From positions 1 through 32,782 of the forward strand of contig SKVW01000154.1 in NCBI GenBank assembly GCA_007129255.1: a stretch of DNA of 32,782 nt, written 5' to 3'. Shown one piece after another: positions 1-8,626 of this stretch (position 1 is its first letter; the number at the start of each line of letters is the position of its first letter). The notes under the pieces are model-generated. The model ran no database searches and had not been told where the DNA came from. It saw only the letters and a list, made by a program, of their open reading frames with translations. Position numbers and translations under genes: made by a program. This DNA comes from Bacteroidales bacterium (GTDB lineage Bacteria > Bacteroidota > Bacteroidia > Bacteroidales > UBA7960).

Positions 1-37
1 AAAAGGATCTGAATTAAAAACCCAGATCCTTTTTTTT
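1..37. terminator. Hairpin terminator, probably bidirectional
   Basis: Bases 1-11 and 23-33 form a perfect 11-bp inverted repeat (arm AAAAGGATCTG) around an 11-nt AT-rich loop. On the plus strand a T run follows (31-37). On the minus strand the second arm ends in TTTT at the window edge, so the flanking run cannot be judged fully. It lies about 20 bp past the stop of the minus-strand acyl-CoA dehydrogenase, so it most likely ends the etfB-etfA-acyl-CoA dehydrogenase transcript. It may also serve a plus-strand gene to the left. Confidence 0.75.
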
Positions 38-55
38 ATGCTTGGCAGGGTAAAA

Positions 56-1768
56 TCAATCAAACCTGATTTTATAATTCCCCAGATCCTTTTCTTCAAA
101 ATTCCGGATGTATTCCTCCCTGGCTTTATTTTCCGTTGAGGCCATACGGATGAATATTTCAGCTGATTTATGGAATTCTTCATTCCTGTGAGAATCCTGA
201 AGGAGCAAATAACCCATTATAATGTTTCCTGCCATTTCAACCAACCTGCGGGAGTGAAAATCAATCAGTTCATTATTTTTGAGTTCCATTACCTTTCCCA
301 CCACAGCTTCAAACCGATCGGTGAGTTCAACCAGAATGCTTTTGAGGAATTCAAATTCGGGTTTTACCTTCTCTTCTTCAAGCTTTCTCATTAGCGAAAG
401 GTAGGTTCCGTTTCCTACTCCCCTGATTGCAGCAACAACCTGCAATTGTGAGGTTCCCTCATAAATGTTGGTAATTCGGGCATCCCTGAACAGCCTTTCC
501 ACGGGAAAATCTTTCATATACCCTGCCCCACCGTGTATTTGCAAGGCATCGGAAGCGATCTGGTTGCAATACTCACTGGCAAAGAGTTTGAGCAATGGGG
601 TAAGCACATCCGCCATACGGGAATGGTATTTAAAATCATTGCGCTCTTCAGGCTCCAGTTTGCGATCTTCCTGTATATAACTATATGCCTTGTAAACATC
701 AACAAAGCGGGCTGTTTCATAGAGCAGACTACGGGTAGCATCAATTTTTGCCCGCATCAGGGAAAGCATTTCATAAACAGCAGGAAACTGAATGATGGAT
801 TTACCAAACTGCTCCCTTTCATGAGCATACTTAAGGGCCTCGCGGTAAGCGGCTTCTGCAATGCCTACAGACTGGGCACCCACCCCAAGACGGGCAGAAT
901 TCATCAATGACATTACATACTTGATGAGGCCCATTTTACGGCTTCCAATAAGCAAGGCCGGTGCATCCTTAAATACCAGTTCACAGGTTGGTGAACCTTT
1001 AATACCCAGTTTATTCTCGATACGCCTTACTTTTACGGCTTTATCCTTACGGTCATATAAAAAGAGGGACAGGCCTCTTCCATCGGTTGATTCGGGTTCG
1101 GACCGGGCCAATACCAGGCTGATATCTGCATCACCATTGGTAATAAAACGTTTTACGCCGTTCAATTTCCACTGCCCGGTTTTTTCATCCTGGGTAGCTT
1201 TCAGCTGTACTGCCTGCAGGTCGCTTCCGGCATCGGGCTCGGTAAGGTCCATGGCTGCTGTGGCTCCCTTGTTAAAGCGGGGAAGAAATTCTTTTTTTAT
1301 TTCTTCATCGGCAAACTCATGAATGGTTTCAGCACAATCCTGTAATCCCCAGATATTGGCAAAGCCGGCATCGGCCCTGGAAACCAGTTCTGCAGCGATT
1401 ACATAGGGCACCATGGAGAAATTCAGTCCGCCATATTCACGTGGCAGGGACATTCCAATCAACCCGGCTTTGGTAAGGGTTTCATGGTTTTGGGCCGTAC
1501 CCGGGGCATATATCACTTCGTTGTTGACCAGTTTTGGCCCGAAGGTATCCACCAGCTCGGCGTTAGGCGCAATGGTTTCTCCACAGATCTCCCCTACAAT
1601 TTCCAGCACCTTGTGGTAGCTGTCCAGGGTATCCTCGAAATCTGCCGGAGCAAATTCGTACTTCTCTTTATCAGCAAAATCTTTTTCCTTCAGCCTGATG
1701 ATCTTTTTCATCAAAGGATGGTTCAAATGGAATTTTAAGCTGGGATTATCATTAAAAAAATTAGCCAT
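56..1768 (-). CDS. Acyl-CoA dehydrogenase, long form with C-terminal extension
   Basis: This is a flavoprotein that removes two hydrogens from the alpha-beta bond of an acyl-CoA and passes electrons to ETF, here encoded just upstream. Of 570 residues, about 50-165 form the helical N-terminal domain. The FAD/substrate middle domain includes MDLTEPDAGSD at 173-183. The C-terminal helical domain carries IYEGTSQ with the expected catalytic Glu437. Residues past about 450 form the extra C-terminal domain seen in long bacterial acyl-CoA dehydrogenases; ordinary short/medium-chain enzymes are near 380 residues. The gene begins with ATG 10 bp after the etfA stop, so the three genes form one operon. 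The acyl chain length used cannot be read from the sequence. Confidence 0.93.
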   Translation of the reverse strand: MANFFNDNPSLKFHLNHPLMKKIIRLKEKDFADKEKYEFAPADFEDTLDSYHKVLEIVGEICGETIAPNAELVDTFGPKLVNNEVIYAPGTAQNHETLTKAGLIGMSLPREYGGLNFSMVPYVIAAELVSRADAGFANIWGLQDCAETIHEFADEEIKKEFLPRFNKGATAAMDLTEPDAGSDLQAVQLKATQDEKTGQWKLNGVKRFITNGDADISLVLARSEPESTDGRGLSLFLYDRKDKAVKVRRIENKLGIKGSPTCELVFKDAPALLIGSRKMGLIKYVMSLMNSARLGVGAQSVGIAEAAYREALKYAHEREQFGKSIIQFPAVYEMLSLMRAKIDATRSLLYETARFVDVYKAYSYIQEDRKLEPEERNDFKYHSRMADVLTPLLKLFASEYCNQIASDALQIHGGAGYMKDFPVERLFRDARITNIYEGTSQLQVVAAIRGVGNGTYLSLMRKLEEEKVKPEFEFLKSILVELTDRFEAVVGKVMELKNNELIDFHSRRLVEMAGNIIMGYLLLQDSHRNEEFHKSAEIFIRMASTENKAREEYIRNFEEKDLGNYKIRFD

Positions 1769-1778
1769 TGTTCTCGGT

Positions 1779-2798
1779 TTACTTGGTGTTTTTCTTATAA
1801 AACTTGATCATTTTGGGAATGATATCCTCAATATTTCCAATAATGGAATAATCGGCAATCTGATTGATGGGAGCCTTTGGATCATTGTTAATGGCAATGA
1901 TTTTGGCCGATTCACTCATCCCCGCGGTATGCTGCACTGCCCCGGAAATACCACAGGCAATGTAAAGTTTTGGCCTGACGGTGACCCCGGTTTGTCCAAC
2001 CTGGCGGGCATGATCCACAAAACCGGCATCTACTGCGGCCCTTGATCCTCCAACTTCACCGCCAAGCACTTCTGCCAATTCAAAAAGCATGTCAAAATTT
2101 TCTTTGGAACCAACACCATAACCGCCAGAGATAATGATCTGGGAGCTTTTGATATTTACCTTTTGCTTTTCAATGTGGCGCTCAACAATCTGCACCGGGA
2201 ACAGTTCATCACGCAAAACTTCATCAAGTTTAATCTTTTTGATTGTTCCCTTATGGTCTTCATTGTAGATTTCTTTTTTCATCACGCCTTCCCGCACAGT
2301 GGCCATTTGCGGCCTGGTATCGGGATTGATAATGGTTGCGATGATATTTCCTCCAAAAGCCGGCCTGATCTGATAAAGCAGGTTTTTATATTCTTTTCCG
2401 GTTTTGGTTTCTTTATGGTCTCCAAATACCAGGCTGGTGCAGTCAGCTGTAAGGCCGCACTTAAGATATGAAGCAACCCTGGGCGCCAGATCCCGGCCTA
2501 CAGAAGTGGCTCCAAAAATAGCAACTTCCGGTTTAATTTTCTCAAACAACTTCACGATCACCTCGCAATGAGGCAATGTGGTGTAAGGGGCAAGCCGGGG
2601 TTCATCGGCAAGATGCAAAATGTCTACCCCAAAAGGGAACAATTGCTTTTCGATGCCCTCCAGCTTATGACCAATAACTGCTGCTTCCAGCTTACAATTA
2701 ATTTCATTGGCAAGCTTGCGGCCCTTGGTGAGCAATTCCAGGCTAACATCAGCCACCTGTCCGTCCTCTATTTCACAATAAACAAAAATATTATTCAT
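1779..2798 (-). CDS. etfA: Electron transfer flavoprotein alpha subunit
   Basis: The alpha subunit of the heterodimeric ETF binds FAD in its C-terminal domain and relays electrons between acyl-CoA dehydrogenases and the next redox partner. The 339-residue length is normal. The N-terminal ETF domain covers about residues 1-190. The FAD domain follows, with GGYGVGSKENF (225-235), the conserved Arg253 in GGSRAAVDAG, GQTG at 268-271, and GISGAVQHTAGM (283-294) with His290. It sits between etfB (33 bp gap) and the acyl-CoA dehydrogenase (10 bp gap), all on the minus strand, which supports co-transcription and joint function. Confidence 0.95.
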   Translation of the reverse strand: MNNIFVYCEIEDGQVADVSLELLTKGRKLANEINCKLEAAVIGHKLEGIEKQLFPFGVDILHLADEPRLAPYTTLPHCEVIVKLFEKIKPEVAIFGATSVGRDLAPRVASYLKCGLTADCTSLVFGDHKETKTGKEYKNLLYQIRPAFGGNIIATIINPDTRPQMATVREGVMKKEIYNEDHKGTIKKIKLDEVLRDELFPVQIVERHIEKQKVNIKSSQIIISGGYGVGSKENFDMLFELAEVLGGEVGGSRAAVDAGFVDHARQVGQTGVTVRPKLYIACGISGAVQHTAGMSESAKIIAINNDPKAPINQIADYSIIGNIEDIIPKMIKFYKKNTK

Positions 2799-2831
2799 TT
2801 TTTGGGAGTTTTCTAATTTGAGGTTTTACAA

Positions 2832-3704
2832 TTAGCCAATAACATGACTTTCAATGAGATCCTTCATCAACTGGTCGATGTCTTTATTGTCACTGGAAAG
2901 AACAACAGACTCTTTGGCTGCGAATACCACATTTTCGATCTTTTTTACTTTGGTTGGCGAGCCTGATATACCAAGTTGTTCCACTTTAGCGTCAAGGTCA
3001 GCCACTCCCCATTCATCAATCCGTAAATAGGGCTTATTGGTAAGCATCTCGGTGTAATCCTTGGTTTCTTCCTGAAGTTCGGAAACCGTTCTGGCATGTT
3101 TGTACTGCATGAGCAACCTGGCATTGCGTGGTCTGCATGAAGCCGCGGAACTATGCACGGTAATCAGGGTAGGAATTGGGGAAGTAACAGTTTCCACTCC
3201 CCTTTCAAGGCGCCTTTTTATAGTAATTTCTTTTTGGCTAATATTTTGGATCTCTTCACAGTAGGTCACCTGGGGCAAACGGAGTTTTTCCCCAACTTGT
3301 GGTCCCACCTGGGCGGTATCTCCATCAATGGCCTGACGCCCTGCAATAACCAGGTGATAGGGTTCCAGCTTTTTCACGGCAAGTGACAATACATAGGAGG
3401 TGGCCAGGGTATCGGACCCGGCAAATTTCCGGTCGGTGATCAGGTAGCCTTTGTCAGCTCCCCGGTACAAAGCCTCCCGGATAATGTCGGCAGCCCGTGG
3501 AGGTCCCATGGTGAGTAAGATAATTTCTACATCCTTGCGCAGTTCTTTTATCCGCAAGGCTTGTTCAAGGGCATGCAGATCTTCCGGGTTAAAAATGGCC
3601 GGCAGTGCGCCTCTGTTTACCGTACCATCGGCTTTCATGGCATCCTTGCCGACATTGCGCGTATCTGGTACCTGCTTGGCTAATACTATTATTCTGAAAC
3701 TCAT
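2832..3704 (-). CDS. etfB: Electron transfer flavoprotein beta subunit
   Basis: This is the beta subunit of ETF and the first gene of the operon. Its 290 residues include the ETF signature VIAGRQAIDGDTAQVGP at 119-135. The stretch DGDTAQVGP resembles the form found in electron-bifurcating EtfB proteins such as Acidaminococcus. Mitochondrial-type EtfB, which binds AMP, has a divergent sequence here (DDDCNQTGQM in human). That suggests, without proving, a second FAD in this subunit and possible NADH-dependent chemistry. The ATG start at 3704 has a TAnnTTTG-type promoter element about 50 bp upstream. Confidence 0.95.
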   Translation of the reverse strand: MSFRIIVLAKQVPDTRNVGKDAMKADGTVNRGALPAIFNPEDLHALEQALRIKELRKDVEIILLTMGPPRAADIIREALYRGADKGYLITDRKFAGSDTLATSYVLSLAVKKLEPYHLVIAGRQAIDGDTAQVGPQVGEKLRLPQVTYCEEIQNISQKEITIKRRLERGVETVTSPIPTLITVHSSAASCRPRNARLLMQYKHARTVSELQEETKDYTEMLTNKPYLRIDEWGVADLDAKVEQLGISGSPTKVKKIENVVFAAKESVVLSSDNKDIDQLMKDLIESHVIG

Positions 3705-3752
3705 GAAAAGATTGGTTTTCTTACTGAATTTTTATGAATTAAAAATACCGGG

Positions 3753-3784
3753 CAAAGATAGGAAAATATTTAAAACCATGGTTT
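3753..3784 (-). promoter_or_regulatory. Putative etfB operon promoter with adjoining palindrome
   Basis: On the minus strand TATCTTTG (3760-3753) matches the Bacteroidetes -7 consensus TAnnTTTG and would give a 5' leader of roughly 40 nt before etfB. Just upstream, 3773-3784 is a perfect 12-bp palindrome, AAACCATGGTTT, lying about where the -33 element should be. No clear TTTG is present at -33. The palindrome could be an operator, which is inference only. Confidence 0.4.
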
Positions 3785-3807
3785 GCCCTGTATGGATAGG
3801 CTCCTGC

Positions 3808-4656
3808 TTATTTATCAGGAAGATGCTCGTGACAGTCTCCCTTGCAAACGAAGCAGTTTTCTATTACCTGGTCACTGATTCCCATATTGGAATACCCGCC
3901 ATCGTGATAAAGGTTTTGCATGGTTACCATACGGGTAAGGTCTGAAAACAGGGAAATACAATAATTGGCACAATCATCCGAAGTAGCATTGCCCAATGGT
4001 GACATGCAATTGGCATAAGCATAGAAACTGTTAAAACCTTTCACACCAGTACCTGCTGTAGTAACTGTGGGTGACTGGGAAATCGTATTCACCCTAACTT
4101 TTCGTTTTTGGCCGTAATGATACCCAAAACTTCGGGCAATACTCTCCAGCATGGCTTTGGCCTGGGCCATATCGCTGTAACTGCTGAATGTTCTTTGGGC
4201 TGCAATATATGACAAGGCCACCACACTCCCCCACTGATTCATGGCATCCATCTTAAAGGCTGTCTGTAAAACCTTATGCAATGATATGGCTGAAACATCC
4301 AGGGTTTTTTGAAGGTAGTTATAATCTAGGTCGGTATAATGCAAACCCTTTCTCACGTTTGGCGACATTCCAACAGAATGAAGGATAAAGTCGATCTTCC
4401 CACCAAGAATTTCCATGCTCTCCTGAAACAGGTTTTCGATATCGTCAACCTGTGTGATATCTGCAGAGATCACTTCACTGGTGGTTTTTTTCCCAAGCTC
4501 AAAAATATCGCCTTTGCGAAGCGCAATGGGAGCATTGGACAATACAAAGGAAGCCCCTTGTTCATGGGCTTTTTCAGCAACTTTCCATGCAATGGAATTA
4601 TGGTCCAGTGCGCCAAAAATAATTCCCCTTTTCCCGTTTAAAATATCTTTTACCAT
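3808..4656 (-). CDS. fabI: Enoyl-[acyl-carrier-protein] reductase (FabI, SDR family)
   Basis: FabI catalyses the last step of each fatty-acid elongation round, NAD(P)H-dependent reduction of trans-2-enoyl-ACP. The 282-residue protein has the N-terminal Rossmann segment GIIFGALDHNSIAW (11-24). The FabI active site is Tyr150 (ALSYIAAQR) and Tyr160-x6-Lys167 (YSDMAQAK), matching E. coli Tyr146/Tyr156/Lys163. TISQSPTVTTAG (191-202) corresponds to the substrate-loop region. The last 15 residues are unusual: Cys268-x2-Cys271-x3-Cys275-x-His277 follows the end of the normal fold. The gene lies 16 bp after recN on the same strand, so it may be read from the recN transcript; I found no own promoter. 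Confidence 0.92.
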   Translation of the reverse strand: MVKDILNGKRGIIFGALDHNSIAWKVAEKAHEQGASFVLSNAPIALRKGDIFELGKKTTSEVISADITQVDDIENLFQESMEILGGKIDFILHSVGMSPNVRKGLHYTDLDYNYLQKTLDVSAISLHKVLQTAFKMDAMNQWGSVVALSYIAAQRTFSSYSDMAQAKAMLESIARSFGYHYGQKRKVRVNTISQSPTVTTAGTGVKGFNSFYAYANCMSPLGNATSDDCANYCISLFSDLTRMVTMQNLYHDGGYSNMGISDQVIENCFVCKGDCHEHLPDK

Positions 4657-4672
4657 TTAATTTAAGCTTTGA

Positions 4673-6340
4673 TTAATTTTTCCTTTTATTAAAGATAAGC
4701 TCTTTTGCGGTTTCCATCATACTTCCGGAAGGTTTTTCTCCACCTAGCATTTTTGCAACCTCCAGGATCCGCTCCTGGTTTTCAATTTTTTTTATCCTGG
4801 TTTTGGTCTTTCCGTTGTCAATGGTTTTGTAAACCAGCAAATGGGCTCTGCCTCTTGAGGCAATTTGAGGGAGGTGAGTGATGGTGATCACTTGCATATT
4901 TTGGGCGATGGTTTCCAGAATATTGGCCACGCGGGTACCGGTTTCCCCGGAAACCCCGGTATCAATCTCATCAAAAATAATGGTTGGCAGCAGATTCTTG
5001 CGGGAGATCATACTTTTTACACTGAGCATGAGTCGGGAAAGTTCACCACCGGAAGCCACCCTGGATATTTCCCTGAGCTCTCCCCCAGTATTCGCCGAAA
5101 AAAGAAAGTCGATTTCATCCAATCCGTTGGATGAGAGATTGTCTGACTGACGGCAGTCAATTTTAAATCCGGCACCCGGCATACCCAGTTGACGCAACAT
5201 ACCCGTAATTTCTTTTCCGATGGAAGGAATGGCTTCAAGCCGCTTTGCTGACAAGTTTGCTGCAAAAACCATCAGACGGTCATGGAGCTTCTGTATCTCC
5301 GCTTTCAAACCACTGATCTGTTCTTCCATAAAATCCAAACCCTTGATGTTGGCCCGGTAATCCTCCCTGATCTTTTCCAGATCACTGACCGAAGAAACAT
5401 TATGTTTTAAAAACAACTTGTTTATCAGGTCCAGTTTTTGCTGAATCTCCATGGCCTGCCGGGGGTCATGAACAACCTCTTCGGCCATACCGGAAATTTC
5501 AGAGGAAATGTCGTGGGTTTCAATCAATACCGAATCCAGACGATCCGCCAGGGCACGGTATTTTTCATTAAAGCGGTCCAGGGGTCTCAGCAATTGTAAA
5601 ACCTCACGCAAGCTGCCAACGGTATTTATATCGGCATCATTTAATAAAAAAGCCGCTTTTTCAAGATTCAATTTGATCTCTTCAGCATTTTGTATGATCT
5701 GCATCTCCCCTTCCAGCTGGTCAAACTCATCCTGATCGAGCCCGGCTTTATCCAGTTCATCCAACTGGAAGCGGAAATAATCCAGGTCGGTTCGGGATTG
5801 TTTTTCCTGTTCTTCTAGTTTTTGGAGGGTTTGTATTTTTTGTTGCAGTTCCCGGTATTCTTTTCTAAACTTCAGAACATCTTCATAGTTTCCGGAATAG
5901 CTGTCCACCACGTCAAACTGGAAAGAGGATTCCCCGATAAGCAAATTTTGATGCTGTGAATGAATATCGATGAGTTTTTCAGCCAGCTCCTTCATGATCT
6001 GAAGGGTGACAGGGGTATCGTTAATAAACGCCCTTGATTTGCCCTGGGCGTTTATTTCCCTTCGGAACAGGGTCTGTGGATCGTAATCAAGCTGGTTTTT
6101 TTCAAACCATTCCCCCATCGGGATATTTTCCACATTAAAAACCCCTTCAATGATGCACTTTCTGGATTTGTCCATCAGTACCTGTGTATCGGCACGCTGA
6201 CCTAAAATAAGGGATAAAGCCCCTAAAAGGATGGACTTACCTGCACCCGTTTCACCGGTAATGACTGTGAGCCCCTCTTCAAAATCAATGTCGAGCTTTT
6301 CTATCAGGGCATAATTTTCAATCAGCAGGTGTTTCAGCAT
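4673..6340 (-). CDS. recN: DNA repair protein RecN
   Basis: RecN is an SMC-like ATPase that acts at double-strand breaks during recombinational repair. Of 555 residues, the N-terminal half-ATPase has Walker A GETGAGKS at 29-36. A long coiled-coil region follows, about 150-380. The C-terminal half carries the ABC signature SGGE (430-433), Walker B IIFDE (ending Asp457-Glu458) and the THLPQ switch His489. All ATPase elements are intact and the length is normal. Only 16 bp separate it from fabI. In Bacteroidota recN is commonly next to the DUF4835 gene and coaBC, as here. Confidence 0.96.
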   Translation of the reverse strand: MLKHLLIENYALIEKLDIDFEEGLTVITGETGAGKSILLGALSLILGQRADTQVLMDKSRKCIIEGVFNVENIPMGEWFEKNQLDYDPQTLFRREINAQGKSRAFINDTPVTLQIMKELAEKLIDIHSQHQNLLIGESSFQFDVVDSYSGNYEDVLKFRKEYRELQQKIQTLQKLEEQEKQSRTDLDYFRFQLDELDKAGLDQDEFDQLEGEMQIIQNAEEIKLNLEKAAFLLNDADINTVGSLREVLQLLRPLDRFNEKYRALADRLDSVLIETHDISSEISGMAEEVVHDPRQAMEIQQKLDLINKLFLKHNVSSVSDLEKIREDYRANIKGLDFMEEQISGLKAEIQKLHDRLMVFAANLSAKRLEAIPSIGKEITGMLRQLGMPGAGFKIDCRQSDNLSSNGLDEIDFLFSANTGGELREISRVASGGELSRLMLSVKSMISRKNLLPTIIFDEIDTGVSGETGTRVANILETIAQNMQVITITHLPQIASRGRAHLLVYKTIDNGKTKTRIKKIENQERILEVAKMLGGEKPSGSMMETAKELIFNKRKN

Positions 6341-6362
6341 AAAGGCAAAAATATGGAAAGCA

Positions 6363-6370
6363 CAAAGTTA
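6363..6370 (-). promoter_or_regulatory. Putative recN promoter, -7 element
   Basis: The minus-strand TAACTTTG matches TAnnTTTG exactly and lies 22 bp upstream of the recN ATG, which allows a short leader. No convincing TTTG lies 17-23 bp further upstream, so only the -7 box supports the call. Confidence 0.35.
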
Positions 6371-6415
6371 GTAAACTTCGGAATAGTTTAAACCATTATA
6401 CCGTTGGTAAGGGGA

Positions 6416-7339
6416 TCAATTCCTTCCGGTTCCTTCACCCCCACCCTGGGTCATGCGGCGGTATTTGGAGCTATTTGCCGGGTCTATTTCGGAGAGGATG
6501 TTCACCGCTTTGTTTCTATCCATGCTTGAGGCTTCAGAAAACAGATTGACCAGTTCATCGCTTTTGGTGGTCATGATGATCTGCATCAGAAAGCTACCGG
6601 GCCTTGCCCTGTGGGCTCTCTGAAACATCTCCAGGGCGTTGACAACTTCCCCCCTGGCTATTTCCATATTTTCTGTCATTTTGTCAAACCCAAGACGGTG
6701 GTAAGTATAAATGGCTTCCCGGATGGGGCTATATGTGTTGTTAAACAGGTTTTCTACCAGCCAGTAACGGTTTCTCTGGCCTTCAAAAGACTTCCATCCG
6801 CGCTCAGGGGCATTCTGCGCGTTATTTACAATGTTTTGAGCGCGCTCAAAATAAGGGTTACCTCCAAGGGGAGCAAAAGTATCAAAGTCAAACCCAATGA
6901 TAATATAAACATAATAAGCTATCACAGCGGTTAAGTTAGAACTGTGGGTGTTGTCTGAATAATCCAGGGCTTGATTTTCTGTATAGCGAAACTGAAAATC
7001 GCGATCCTGATGATTGAATATCGGCGTGCTGTATGAGGTCTGGTAGACAGGTCGCCGGGACTGCACCTGTATGGTGCCGCGGTATTCATCAGATCCCATT
7101 CTCTCGCTGATGGTGATCACAATGGAAGCCTCAATCCGTTCGTTGGACTCAAACTGGTAATCTGTCCAATTGCGTTGATTCACAAATTCGTAAAGATCTG
7201 ATTGAAGGGTGCGCATAATCTGCCGGTCGGTTTCAGACATCCCGGGAGTGGAAATGGAGATCATGCAGTTCATCTCCTGTTGTCCGTAAAGATTCGGGGC
7301 AATGAGCAGAAAAAGAAATAAAAAAAGGTATCGGATCAT
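6416..7339 (-). CDS. DUF4835 family exported protein (PorD-like)
   Basis: The 307-residue protein starts with a signal peptide (MIRYLFLFLFLLIAPNLYG, probably cut before QQEMNC), so it should be periplasmic or outer-membrane associated. I chose the ATG at 7339 because the upstream in-frame extension begins with TTG and would put 16 polar residues before the signal peptide. The body matches the Bacteroidota family DUF4835 by order and motifs such as the SSNLTAVIAYYVYIIIGFD region (about 134-152) and FERAQNIV. Some annotation schemes associate this family with type IX secretion (PorD), which would fit the T9SS-type protease in this window, but the role is unproven. It lies between coaBC and recN, the usual arrangement in the phylum. 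Confidence 0.82.
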   Translation of the reverse strand: MIRYLFLFLFLLIAPNLYGQQEMNCMISISTPGMSETDRQIMRTLQSDLYEFVNQRNWTDYQFESNERIEASIVITISERMGSDEYRGTIQVQSRRPVYQTSYSTPIFNHQDRDFQFRYTENQALDYSDNTHSSNLTAVIAYYVYIIIGFDFDTFAPLGGNPYFERAQNIVNNAQNAPERGWKSFEGQRNRYWLVENLFNNTYSPIREAIYTYHRLGFDKMTENMEIARGEVVNALEMFQRAHRARPGSFLMQIIMTTKSDELVNLFSEASSMDRNKAVNILSEIDPANSSKYRRMTQGGGEGTGRN

Positions 7340-7384
7340 TTTCTGAAGTTTTTCCGGTTGATTGAGGCTGCTAATAACTTCACT

Positions 7385-7419
7385 CAAAGTTAAAAAACCT
7401 ATGATTTTTTTTCTACAAA
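7385..7419 (-). promoter_or_regulatory. Putative promoter of the DUF4835 gene
   Basis: On the minus strand TTTG (7419-7416), a 23-nt spacer and TAACTTTG (7392-7385) match the Bacteroidetes -33/-7 pattern, with the spacer at the long end of the range. The -33 box lies in the 3' end of coaBC. The leader to the ATG at 7339 would be about 40 nt. Confidence 0.4.
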
Positions 7420-8613
7420 AGCGGTAAGATTATCAGCCACATCTGATGCTGCGGCCTTTTTGCTTTTTAAATTAAAACGAATAATCTCTCCATTATTGTT
7501 TAAAATGGATATTTTGTTTGTGTTTGTGCCAAAGCCGGCACCGGTGTCTTGGAGAGAATTGAGGACAATAAAATCCAAGTTCTTTTTCTTTAGTTTGGCT
7601 TTGGCATTTTCTTCCTCCTTATCGGTTTCCAGGGCAAACCCGGCCAGTACCTGGTTTTTCTTCTTCATTTTTCCCAATGCTTCCAGTATATCTGGTGCAG
7701 GAACCAGTTCCAAAGCCATTCCTTTAGGATTGTCGGATTTTTTTACTTTAGCAGTATGCCGGTTGGCCGGGGTAAAGTCAGCCACCGCAGCAGCCATGAT
7801 TGCTGCATCCACTTCCGGAAATACTTTTTGACAGACATCCAGCATTTGACCGGCGGAAGTGATTTTAATGAGGTTAATTGCAGGGTCATTTAAACCAATA
7901 TCCACAGGACCCGAAATCAAATGAACCCTTGCCCCCCTGCGGGAAAGTTCTTCTGCAATGGCATAACCCATTTTACCTGAGGAGTGATTTCCAATATAGC
8001 GCACCGGGTCAATGGCCTCATGGGTGGGGCCGGCAGTAACCAAAATGGTTTTACCTGAAAGAGATTGGCTTTGTAAAAAATAAGCCCTTACCTTGTCAAA
8101 AATAACCTCTGCCTCTTCCATACGGCCTTTACCTTCATAACCGCAAGCCAGGTAACCCTCGGCCGGTTCAATGATCTCAAGGTTATTATACTTTAAGGTT
8201 TGAAGGTTTTTTTGGGTGGCAAAATGGTCATACATTTTACAGTTCATGGCCGGGGCCACGAAAATTTTTTTATTAAAAGCCAACAGTGAGGTGGAAAGGG
8301 CATCATCGGCAATGCCATTGGCAAGTTTCCCGATAATATTGGCCGTTGCAGGTGCAACCACAAATACATCACCCCAGTCGGTCAGGGAAATATGCTCGGT
8401 GGTATAATCGTTTTCAGGGCCAAATACTTCATCGTAAACCTTATTTTCCGAAAGGGACTCCAAAGTAACTTTGGTGATAAACTCAAAGGCATTGCGGGTA
8501 CCCACAACCTTTACTTCTGCCTCTGCTTTGCGAAATAAGCGAATCAGAAAAGCGGCCTTATAGGCGGCAATTCCTCCACTTATTCCTAAGATCACCTTTT
8601 TCTCCTGCAACAT
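7399..8613 (-). CDS. coaBC: Bifunctional phosphopantothenoylcysteine decarboxylase / phosphopantothenate-cysteine ligase
   Basis: CoaBC makes 4'-phosphopantetheine for coenzyme A: the CoaB part joins 4'-phosphopantothenate to cysteine and the CoaC part (flavin-dependent) decarboxylates the product. Of 404 residues, CoaC is about 1-180, with the GISGGIAAYK start, His74 (TTEHISLTDW), PAMN at 121-124 with Asn124, and Cys157 in GYLACGYEGKGRM. These correspond to the E. coli His75/Asn125/Cys158 set. CoaB is about 186-404, with TAGPTHEAIDPVRYIGNHSSGKMG (193-216) and the AAAVADF segment. The ATG at 8613 directly precedes the flavin fold. The leader is unusual: an intrinsic terminator ends only 13 nt before the start codon. 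Confidence 0.95.
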   Translation of the reverse strand: MLQEKKVILGISGGIAAYKAAFLIRLFRKAEAEVKVVGTRNAFEFITKVTLESLSENKVYDEVFGPENDYTTEHISLTDWGDVFVVAPATANIIGKLANGIADDALSTSLLAFNKKIFVAPAMNCKMYDHFATQKNLQTLKYNNLEIIEPAEGYLACGYEGKGRMEEAEVIFDKVRAYFLQSQSLSGKTILVTAGPTHEAIDPVRYIGNHSSGKMGYAIAEELSRRGARVHLISGPVDIGLNDPAINLIKITSAGQMLDVCQKVFPEVDAAIMAAAVADFTPANRHTAKVKKSDNPKGMALELVPAPDILEALGKMKKKNQVLAGFALETDKEEENAKAKLKKKNLDFIVLNSLQDTGAGFGTNTNKISILNNNGEIIRFNLKSKKAAASDVADNLTAFVEKKS

Positions 8614-8626
8614 GGGTTTTGGAGTT

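Noticed and set aside
6346-6353. Second TAnnTTTG match (minus strand TATTTTTG) close to recN
   Set aside because: It lies only 5 bp from the start codon, so transcription would start inside the gene; the match at 6363-6370 is better placed.
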